Of a stretch of DNA of 64,000 bases, positions 21,530-30,112 are shown piece by piece. The stretch is from Datura wrightii (Eukaryota > Streptophyta > Magnoliopsida > Solanales > Solanaceae). Below the pieces are notes generated by a model, which worked only from the letters and a program-made list of their open reading frames with translations, was not told the DNA's origin and did no database searches. The stretch is from positions 140,008,501-140,072,500 of the forward strand of contig JASDFA010000016.1 of NCBI GenBank assembly GCA_035772735.1. The letters are read 5' to 3'. The translations under genes and the position numbers were made by a program. Each line of letters begins with the position of its first letter. The stretch's first letter is position 1.

Positions 21530-23923
21530 CTGGCAAGAGACAAAGAGCTGGTGGAATCTTATATAGAGCCTGAGCGTATATTTCATAGTAAATGCAGAGA
21601 AGCTATACAGAGAAAGATGCAGTTGCTCAGACAGACTATTATGGAGCAACAAAATTCACCGGTTGTAAGGGCAGTGTTAGTGCCCGAAGAAGCAGCAGCA
21701 AGGCCGGTTCGCGAGGTGGCGATCCCACATGCCAACAATGTTACATCAAGTATCCGCAAACCAGAGCCTGGAGGGAGATTTGAACTCAAGCAAAATATGG
21801 TGCAACTGTTGCACACAAGCGGGCAATTTACCGGTCTCCCTCATGAAGACCCACAACAACATCTCCAAAACTTTTTGGAGATAAGTGACACTTATATACC
21901 CGCTGGAGTGTCACCTGATTATGTTCGGCTCACATTATTTCCGTTCTCATTACTTGGTGAAGCCAAGAGGTGGTTAAAAGCTGAGCCACCAAATTCTATT
22001 TCAACGTGGGATGATCTTGCACGAATGTTCTTGATAAGATTTTTTCCCTCTGGTAAAACAGCCAGACTTAGAAGTCAAATTCTAAGTTTCAAACAGAGGG
22101 AGGGAGAAAATTTATATCAAGCCTGGGAAAGATTTAAATCCATGTTGCGGGACTGTCCTCATCATCATCAGTCCAATGAGGTGTTGGTACACACATTTAT
22201 TGAGGGTTTGGAACCCCATACTAAAATTTTGCTAGATTCAGCAGCTGGAGGGCAAGCGCTGGAAAAGACTTATGAGGAGCTGTATACCTTGCTAAACCGG
22301 ATTTCACAGGGCAATCCAGAATGGAATGCTGATTCATCACGAGGTGGGGCAAGGAAAGCAGCATGAGTGCTTGAAGTGGATGGGTTTACAGCTATCGCTG
22401 CACAGATAGATGCCTTGCAAAATCAATTGAACAACCAATTCAGCAACATGACTTTGAACTAGCCTTTAGCTCCTTTTAATGCAATCCAGCAATTGTGGTG
22501 TGAAGTGTGTGGAAGCAGTGAGTACTCAGCTAAGTGCTGTGGAGCCAACCCTGATTCGGTTAACTTTGTGGGGAATGCACAAAGAAATCATCAGCAGTAT
22601 GGGAGTAGCTACAATTCAAATTGGAGGAACCATCCAAATTTTTCATGGGGTAGCAACAACCAACAAGGCCAAAGTCCAGGTCAGGGTATGCAAAGGAATC
22701 AAGGAGGGCAACAGAACTACCAATCTCAATTCAGAAATCACAATGCCCCTCCTCCACCACCATCACCTAGCATTGAGGAAATGTTCAAGACCATGATCGC
22801 TAATCAAGCGCAATTGCAGGCTGACTATGCTAAATTGGCAGCCGAAGTGAAAATTAATCAGTTAGCGACCAAGGCTCTTGAGTATCAATTTGGGCAATTT
22901 GCTAGTGCCCAAAATACAAGGCCCAGAGGAGGACTGCCTAGCGACACGGATCCTAATCCGAAGCAGGTAAATGCAGTGACCACAAGGAGTGGTTTGCAGC
23001 TGAAGGAGGTGGAACCAGAAAGACCACCTCAAAAGTCAGGAGTAGCAGAAGTTGAGGGGGAGCAAAGTGCAGAAAGGGGGAAGACCAAAGATGCTGAATC
23101 AGAAAGACCTCCACCCCCGTTCCCTCAACGACTAAAGAAACACAAAGAGGAGGCGTGTTTCAAGAAATTCATGGAGGTGCTTAAACAAGTACATGTTAAT
23201 TTACCTCTTGTTGATGTCTTGTAGGGAGTGCCTAAATATGCCAAATACATTAAAGACATCGTGGCCAACAAAAGTCGTTTGACTGAGTATGCCACGGTGG
23301 CTTTGATGGAGGAGTGCACTTCCCGGATCCAAAATAGACTGCCCACGAAGCTAAAAGACCCTGGAAGTTTTACTATCTAGCTTACTATTGGGCAGAGCAT
23401 CCGAGCTCGTGGATTGTGTGACCTGGGAGCGAGCATAAATCTGATGCCATCTTCGGTATTCAGAAAGTTGGGTCTAGGGAGTCCTAGACCTACAACCGTA
23501 ATCTTGCAGTTGGCAGATCGATCCTTAGCTAGGCCGGATGGCATTGTTGAGGATGTTCTAGTGCAAGTGGGCTCCCTAATTTTCCCGGTAGATTTTATTA
23601 TTTTGGATTTTGAACCCGACGCGGAAGTCCCATTTATTTTGGGACGACCCTTCTTGGCAACCGGGAAAGCATTAATCGATGTAGCTGCGGGTCAACTTAC
23701 AATGCGAGCACATGACAAGGTAGAGGTGTTCGATGTGTACAAAGCACCCAAGCTCCCGATGGTGAATGAAGAACTCTCGGTGATCAATGTAATTGATCAT
23801 GGTAATGCTAAGCAAATGAATGAGTCCCGAGAGTTGATGGGAAGACCACCGGATAGGTGTGAGCACTACTGGGGGGAGGACAATGATCGTGAGAAATCGT
23901 CCATCACCCTAGCGGACAATTGA
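21530..23923 (+). pseudogene. Athila-type gag-protease polyprotein with stops (element A)
   Basis: One continuous frame of 797 codons runs from a CTG in a good start context (ACACTGG) to the TGA at 23921, broken only by stops at 22364, 22460, 23222 and 23378 and by no frameshift. The Gag capsid core is at about residues 95-250 (LFPFSLLGEAKRWLKAEP; ENLYQAWERFKSMLRDCPHH). The zinc knuckle near residues 324-337 reads CEVCGSSEYSAKCC, where Tyr replaces the zinc-binding His that B and C keep. A proline/glutamine-rich linker follows. The retropepsin has its active site DLGAS at about residues 631-635, as usual in Athila elements, and the flap/ILGRPFL region near residue 700. RT does not follow: the frame ends LADN-stop in all three copies. 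Confidence 0.9.
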
Positions 23924-23963
23924 GCATAAAGGACATCGAGCCGCGACGGTAAACCAGGCGCTG

Positions 23964-23981
23964 CACGGGAGGCAACCCGTG
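23964..23981 (+). other. Predicted RNA hairpin with AGGCAA loop (element A)
   Basis: CACGGG and CCCGTG pair perfectly around the loop AGGCAA, about 40 bp after the gag-protease stop and just after the conserved CGAGCCGCGACGGTAAACCAGGCGCTG. Copies are in B (34109-34126), C (47571-47588) and X (2595-2612). Confidence 0.7.
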
Positions 23982-24142
23982 AAAAAAAAAATTTTTTTTT
24001 TCCTTCATTTTGTAAAGTGTAAATCGATTTTATTTTATTTTTCTTTTTCTTGATTTAGTACAAAATTTTTGTGTTAGTATTTTTATTTTAGTTAGGTGAA
24101 ACTATTAATCTAACCAATTTTGGTTAGTGAGATGATTTTCAG

Positions 24143-24188
24143 GTGAAACAGAGAAAAATGTGCACGGAATCATGAAGGAAAAGGCGAG
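24143..24188 (+). other. Possible 46-nt mini-exon
   Basis: GATGATTTTCAG before 24143 resembles a 3' splice site, and GCGAG/GTATGA at 24184-24194 resembles a 5' splice site. Both are kept in B (near 34285 and 34333) and C (near 47743 and 47788). It is offered only as a candidate exon between gag-protease and the ORF2 module. Confidence 0.3.
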
Positions 24189-24232
24189 GTATGAAAAAAT
24201 TAATAAAATGCAGAGACAGTGAGCTGGGGCGA

Positions 24233-24388
24233 TAGCTCCGTGTCACGGAGGAGAACCTCCACGTTACCCTCCGTGACATGTTGAAGTGTAATCTGGAATT
24301 TTCAAAAATTCCAGTAAGCTATCGCGATGGCTCCGTGTCACGGAGGCAGTGCACCGCGATGCACTCCATGACACGTTGCCATATAAAT
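24233..24388 (+). promoter_or_regulatory. Internal promoter-like module with U3-type inverted repeats (element A)
   Basis: Two inverted repeats of the U3 type occur here. One pairs TGTCACGGAGG with CCTCCGTGACA (24241-24251, 24268-24278). The other pairs CGTGTCACGGAG with CTCCATGACACG, one mismatch (24334-24345, 24364-24375). ATATAAAT follows at 24381-24388. The order (repeat, GACACGTTGC, TATA) copies that of the LTR promoter. It lies about 900 bp upstream of ORF2. A second transcription start for ORF2 is the natural inference. Confidence 0.6.
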
Positions 24389-24574
24389 TGTGACGGGTCA
24401 CACCGGGTTGCCGGGTGACCCGCGTGTTTTCTTCATTTTAAACCCCTGATTTCTCCCCTTTTCCCTCATTTTTACATTTCTCCGCGACCAAACACCCAAA
24501 ATTCCCTTCCCCATCAACGTGCCACGGTCTAAAGCAAAAAATTATCAAGTTTTCTTCGGTTCTTCAACTACGAG

Positions 24575-25278
24575 GTATGTTTTCCGATTATCTCTCAAGT
24601 TTTTGTCGATTTCATTCGAATTTAAGCATGGGAGGTGAACTAAATCACCCCAAGTCAAAATTTAGCATGAATTTGAGTTATTTATTGATTGATAAAAGTT
24701 CGAATTGTTGTAATGATCGTTTGAACTTGTCGATTGCATCAATTATTCAAATTTGATTGCGAAATTCAATTCTAGGGCTTAGTTGTTGGAATCGAAATTG
24801 GTAACTTGTTAAATTTGTGAAATATAGGCCGGGCTGTATGTATTGAATGAGATAAGTCATTGTAAAAATTGTTTGAATGTTAATAGACGACGAATTCTCG
24901 GGTTTTTGGGAAAATGTTGAAAATTGTTCAAATTGGGTTGGTTGTATAGGTTCATGTATATAGAATTTTTGTTGTTGTTTTTGTTTCGTTGTTTTTAGTT
25001 GCTAAGTGCGATGGTTGAATTGCTAGCGATGGTAGTGATTGGGACTAGCTGTATGAAGTCTGAGTAGTACGCTAAAGTTATACCGTCGAATTTTTCTTTG
25101 GGAACGCACTAAGCATGAATTGTATAGTTGTTTGTTTTTGGTGTAAATAAAGTGATTCTTGCCGTACTATTGTAACTGTAGCTAGGGACTAAGTGTGGGG
25201 TAAACTTAGTTAACCCGACCTTAGCCGAAGTTAATAGTCATTTAGCTTGACATTGCGCTTGTTTATTTGTGTTGACAG
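24575..25278 (+). other. Predicted 704-nt intron upstream of ORF2 (element A)
   Basis: The donor ACGAG/GTATGT (24571-24580) is a strong plant 5' splice site, and the acceptor GTGTTGACAG ends at 25278, five bases before the ORF2 ATG. The equivalents in B (34724-35415, 692 nt) and C (48177-48872, 696 nt) keep both ends, with a branch-point-like CTTAAC about 35-40 nt before the acceptor in B and C (CTTGAC in A). The interior carries numerous substitutions and indels between copies while the ends are kept. Confidence 0.6.
25190..25201 (+). other. Internal polypurine-tract copy 1 (element A)
   Basis: TAAGTGTGGGGT, identical to the core of the 3' polypurine tract at 28420-28431. It lies within the predicted intron and is also present in B (35328-35339) and C (48784-48795). 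Confidence 0.7.
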
Positions 25279-25283
25279 GTAAA

Positions 25284-26504
25284 ATGGCAAGTAGGCAGGA
25301 TAAGGGTAAAGGTGCATCAACTTCAGGCACCGGGAGAAAAAGACTTAGACTGGGCACAGTAGTCCCAGCTGCACCAGCAGTTCCACGCGGCCAGCGCCGC
25401 CAATACGGAACGAGGTGGGTAACTGATGAGGGGAAGAAGTTGTACGCCAAACACAAGGAGAATAAATACTTCCCCGAGGAGCATATTGCACGGGAACCAT
25501 TAGCACAGGAGTTCCCCCACATAGTGCAAAGGATCGAGGCAGCTGGGCTCAGCTTCATATTTCAGGAGCCCAAGGAATGCAACCTACATCTAGTCCGGGA
25601 GTTCTATGCTAATTGGAACCCGACAATCAGAAGCCACACAATCAAGATCAGAGGGCAGATTGTCACTGTGGAACCCCAGTAGCTAAATGCCATCATCGGA
25701 TCGCGGGACACAGACGCCCACGTTCTCCGCCAGCTGAACATCACCCCACCATATGCCGATATCAGATGCACATTGTGTGGGGCTCGATCCACAGCCAGAT
25801 GGAGCAGACATAAGGAAGGGGGTTACCACCAGACTCTGCTGTATTCTCAAATGAACAGGGATACCAGAATATGGCTGAAGATAGTCAGTTCGTGCCTAAT
25901 ACCGGGGGTGCACATGACTGATGTGACCCGGGACCGTGTTTGCCTGGTGTACGCCCTGATGAAAGGGCTGGAGATTAATGTTGGGGCGGTCATCATATCC
26001 GCCATGAAGAGAGCCCGACTACACCAGGGCCACATGTATGGGTTCGGGGGACTAATCACCACCTTTCTCTGGGGCCTCGACGTTGAGGAAGAGGCTTTGG
26101 ATTACATCCTGCAATTGGAGCGGAGGGCCCTTGACGTGACCAAAACTAAGGCCCCCGACACCACACACGGGCCAGTGCTGACGCTTGGCGAGCGACATGC
26201 TCGTGACGACCAGTACATGGCACGGATGTTTGGAATGCAAATGCTCCAGCTCAGGATCGGTGGGAGACCAGCCATGGAGGAGGAGCTATGGCAGCTCGAG
26301 CTGGATTACCCATTTGGCAAAAATGCCCGGGCTCTATGCCGAGTGGGGCCAGCCTTTGTAGAGCCCACTGACGATGATGTCCCCACGAACGAGGAGACAC
26401 GTCGGGAGGACTCCGATGTGGAGTCCGATGACGACGATGGAGGTGACTCAGACATGGGCGATGAGCCAGCAGCACCTGATGAAGAAGTTGAATACTTTGA
26501 CTGA
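25284..26504 (+). pseudogene. ORF2, putative plant transposon protein family, one internal stop (element A)
   Basis: This 1221-nt frame (406 codons plus stop) begins ATG in MASRQ, directly after a predicted splice acceptor, and is broken only by TAG at 25680. Residues 1-25 are basic with a possible nuclear signal RKRLRL. Residues about 50-290 resemble the 'putative plant transposon protein' domain (Pfam PF20167 as I recall), with the signature LVREFYANWNP. The last 35 residues are acidic (ESDDDDGGDSDMGDE) and end VEYFD. I see no signal peptide or membrane segment, so an envelope role is unlikely although the position is that of env in Athila. The catalytic activity is unknown. The copies in B and C have exactly the same length. 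Confidence 0.75.
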
Positions 26505-26572
26505 TCAGGGAGTTCCACCACCCAAAATTTGTGATTTTTAATTTTTGTGAACACTGGGGACAATGTTCGATT

Positions 26573-26584
26573 TAAGTGTGGGGT
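26573..26584 (+). other. Internal polypurine-tract copy 2 (element A)
   Basis: TAAGTGTGGGGT, 68 bp after the ORF2 stop, is followed by GGGGAG and preceded by GGGGACAATGTTCGAT. Equivalents are in B (36712-36723) and C (50166-50177). Confidence 0.7.
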
Positions 26585-28419
26585 GGGGAGTAGTTAGGTG
26601 CTGGTGCTGGACTGGTTTGCTTGTATGCTTTCCTCTGTTTTGTATGTATGTTTCCCTATGTGTGTGAACTGCAAACTGCTCTGTAGCTATACATATTTGT
26701 GGTATTGATGTGTGTTGTGGAATGTTGTTGTTGCCAGCTAAGTCTGTAAAAATTGTGTAAATATTTTCTTAATTTATTTTTTTTCTCTTTCGAAATGATC
26801 GATATTTTTAAAATTTTGCAAAAATATTTTGTTTATGTTTAAAATATTTTGTAAATATTTTTCCATCGAAACGATCGATGTGTTGCAAAATTTTTTAAAT
26901 TTAAATTTTATTTTTTTTGGGTTTCTCGGAGTTTGTTTTCGGTTCTTTTACCGAGAATAGTCCCATTGAACCGACGTCATAGTCAGTGACCATTCCCTAT
27001 GATGGATGGATGACGACTGTCTTAAGGGAAATGTAGTCGGTAGGAGTAGTGATTTTAATTTATTTTCAGTTTTTTTCTTTGGTGGATTGCATCACGGAAC
27101 CTGTAGTTACTATATGGTTGTGAAATGTTGGTTGCGTGTTGTAACTGATATTCAAAATGCAAAAGTGATTCGTATGAAAGCATGCAGTTTTGTAAATATG
27201 TTGAGATACCTAGGCTGTAGAGTTCGGTTCGGTGTGATTGAGGCTTAATTTTTGAATTCATGTAATTAGCTAATTGAAGAGTCTCTGAATGTATCTTGAA
27301 TCGAGAATGTGCATAAAGTGTGAAGTGAGGTATTGTTATTCCATGCTATTGTGAAGTGTCTAGAACTTGCCTGGTGTGTACAAAACGAAATGAAGGAGGT
27401 GTAGTGTTGGAAAGGATGTAGGCATTTCTTTGTCATAACCGAGAGTTTCTATTTTTTTTCTTGTCATACTCCCTTTTTTATGTGATTGTATACCCTAGTC
27501 AGCCCGTTGAGCCTTTAGCCTATTATTTCTTTCTTTTGTCCAAAAATGTATAAACTGATCTTAATTCTTTCTTTTCATGAACCGTAAAGTCTATACAAAG
27601 CTCGTAAGCGCTTAAGAAGAACAAAAATTTTCCCAATGTGTCAAAGAGTGAGAATGGTAAAAAAGATAAAGAAAAGCAGAGTGAGGAAAGAAACGAAAAA
27701 GGTTGAAGGTGCACTTGCTATAACTAAATGATAATGAAGGTGCATGAAAAACCTTTGTTTTTGTGTCAAGTGTGCTGAATGAAATGGGCCATACGAAAGT
27801 AAACCATCATGAATGGGATGATGAAAAAAAAAAGAAAAGAGAGAAACAATGTCCATGAGTTGATGGGAATGTGTTGAAAAGGCGCTTAATGATGCTAGTG
27901 ACTATTATTGGCTAATCCAATATGTACTAGTTCCATAGCTTCCATTACAACCCATTAAAGTCCTATATGATCTTACATTGCATTTCTTTATATTAGTGGA
28001 GTAATACACTAAGGGCAAGCTTATGGGTCATGACATGATGCATGTGAATTCTTTTGGGAGAGAGAGTGAAATTAATTTTTACATGCCCCTACTTGAATGT
28101 TTGTGTGTCACATGAGCAAAAAGGGGAAGATTCTCTTGAGTTGAAAGGGCACATGCTTGATGAAAGATTGATTTTCGTGTCGGATATCTTGATTAGTTGA
28201 TTTGCATGAGTTTGCCGATATCGAGAGTCAATTCTTAAAGTCTAGGAAGTATTAATGTATTGAAGGTCACTGCATTGATAAGACCATGCAAGTTTTCTTG
28301 ATGATTTGCTGTATTGAATAATCGGTATGACCGTAGCCTAAATTGTCGAACCGAAGTATCGAGGTTGGGATGTAAATTGCATGAATTGTATGCTTGTTGT
28401 TCGAGGACGAACAAGGATT

Positions 28420-28434
28420 TAAGTGTGGGGTAAG
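28420..28434 (+). other. 3' polypurine tract of element A
   Basis: TAAGTGTGGGGTAAG lies immediately before the 3' LTR, as in C (51896-51910). It is the expected plus-strand primer. Confidence 0.8.
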
Positions 28435-29861
28435 TGATCTTGGGCAGATTTATATGCCCAAGTGATACTCAAACGTATCATTTTCTCCTTGTTTATCGTG
28501 CAATGTGTATACATTTTCATGTAATTGGTAATAAAATGTGAATTTATACTAACCAACATGATTAGCATTGTTTTGTAGGTAAAATATGATTTCGAGGAGC
28601 TAAAATGCATGTTGGAGCAATATCGGAGTTGGACTTGGATTCGAGCACGAAAAAGGCATTGGACTGCACCAATTAAAGGGGCTCCGCGATGGAGCCGTGA
28701 CACGCTACCATCGCGGAGGCATTCTGCCTGGAGGGTGAAAAATTAGTCAAATTCCAGTGGAGCCTCGCGACAGCTCTGTGGCACGGTGGCAAGCCTCCGT
28801 GTTGCACGCCGTGCCACGTTGATGCTTTATTCCTGGACCACCAATTTCCAGAGAGGGTCCGCGTCCACGCCGTGTCACAGAGGCAGTGCTCCGCGATGCA
28901 CTCCGTGACACGTTGCTTGTTATTCCGGGAAAAATTCCCATTAGTATAAATAGAACACTTAGGCTTATTTTTCATAATTCAGACTTGGTGGAGCAAGGAC
29001 GTGGGTTACAGGTAGTTGAGGGACGAAAAGTTCAGGGTTTTTTCTCTCTTTCTTTCTTCTTTAACTCAATTGTTTGTATGATTAACACTTGTTTTAGGAT
29101 GATTAATCCACAAATGAGTGGCTAATTCCCTTCCTTGCTGAGGTTATGAACATTTGTGATGAATTTTGATTATTAAATTATATGGTTTTTCATCTTCTTC
29201 TTCCATGTTGTTCTATTAATTCTTGTTTCTACTGCATTGGTGTGTGGCCGAAATTAATGTACATCTAAAATGTCCGATTTCACTCGAGAGAGCACGAAAT
29301 TGGAAAGTTGTGAATTAATAGGGTATTGTTCTTAACTTGATTTGGGAAAATTGAGTTTTGATGTGCTTTCCTGATAGAAATATACTTGAAAGCCGTATTA
29401 GTCAATTTAGGAACAAGAATTGTACTGCTAGCTCATGAATTGCATTTGATCACAGAAATGTAGACGGATGGTTTATGATTCTTAAGTGAGATTAAATACG
29501 AGAGTTTTAATCTCTTGGCTAATGTTCTTGGCTAGCAACTGGAAGAGAAAGATTAACCAATTTATGATTATAATCAAGTTCATTACATGTTCTTAACCTT
29601 GGCATGCTCATAACCATAGTTTAAATTCAAAGTAGATAACTGTTAGTAGTTTTAGTACATAATTTATAAAACAAACTTTTCAATTGTTGGTTACGTTGTT
29701 GTCAGCATATATAAAAGTGAGATAGAATATAGTATACTTAAGCAATTTTTACTTATCCAGAGTCTCCTTGGATCGATACTTGGCTTACTTAAGCCACTTA
29801 CTACTTGTTTGACCACGTGCACTTGCGTGTCGGTTTTTAACCCCTACCAAAGCACCGAGCA
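28435..29861 (+). repeat. 3' LTR of element A
   Basis: 1427 bp, nearly identical to the 5' LTR. Seven of the roughly 19 differences fall in the GC-rich inverted-repeat block (28682-28912). The TATA box is at 28945-28952 and the upstream ORF at 29078-29125. It ends CCGAGCA and is followed by ATGAG. Confidence 0.95.
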
Positions 29862-29866
29862 ATGAG

Positions 29867-30112
29867 CCTGAGAACTGGGACCTGTATCATGAGAGGATAT
29901 AACATAGAAAATATGCGGTCAATACATGGAATGTACTGAGTATGAAAGGTAAGTAAAACAGACATTTAAAACATGTATGAACTCAAAATGGTCATAAGAG
30001 TAGGACAACATGCTCGTATCATAAATCATTAATACATATTATACGGCTCAAGGTTTTCAAAACATTCGTAAGATAAACATAGCTATAATCATAAGAGAAG
30101 AACTTCACTTAA
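29867..30112 (-). repeat. Chromovirus LTR, part 2, between elements A and B
   Basis: This 246-bp piece continues the LTR begun at 19596; CCTGTATCATGAGA...GGTAAGTAAAACAGACATTTAAAA and CTCAAGGTTTTCAAAACATTCGTAA match about 15716-15895. It is interrupted again by element B after CACTTAA. The rest of this LTR is not found in the window. Confidence 0.8.

Larger units (their letters stand above)
26505..28434 (+). other. 3' non-coding region of element A
   Basis: About 1.9 kb without a credible gene. It holds the second internal polypurine copy (26573-26584), an AT-rich stretch with CGAAATGATCGAT repeated (26792 and 26868), a TTTCTCGG...TACCGAGAA inverted repeat near 26921-26956, and the GGGCAAGC segment near 28013 also seen in X. 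The last part, GTTCGAGGACGAACAAGGATTTAAGTGTGGGG, leads to the 3' LTR. Conservation with B and C is high throughout, suggesting cis-acting roles such as packaging or strand transfer. Confidence 0.6.
19963..29861 (+). mobile_element. Element A: complete non-autonomous Athila-like retrotransposon
   Basis: This 9899-bp element has two LTRs of 1426 and 1427 bp that differ by about 19 changes by eye (near 1.3 per cent). It is flanked by the 5-bp duplication ATGAG (19958-19962 and 29862-29866). In order it carries a tRNA-Asp primer site, a gag-protease frame, a conserved hairpin, an inverted-repeat and TATA-like module, an intron, ORF2, a long 3' non-coding region, and a polypurine tract. There is no RT, RNase H or integrase anywhere between the LTRs. 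The low LTR divergence shows that the family moved recently, so these functions must have been supplied by another element. Confidence 0.93.

Noticed and set aside
22479..22796. Overlapping 105-codon ORF inside gag-protease
   Set aside because: Alternative frame of the nucleocapsid region; not conserved as a frame in B or C.
24395..24426. A tRNA gene, because of the CACGCGGGT...ACCCGG similarity
   Set aside because: Only part of a tRNA-Asp is matched, with the T loop missing and no D arm or acceptor stem. It is not a tRNA gene, though kept as a finding about primer complementarity.
25238..25558. Minus-strand ORFs opposite ORF2 (also 35384-35719, 49217-49627)
   Set aside because: Serine/proline-rich antisense readings of a GC-rich coding sequence; no independent support.
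25284..26504. ORF2 as an envelope-like gene
   Set aside because: The position fits Athila env, but no signal peptide, hydrophobic segment or coiled coil is visible.
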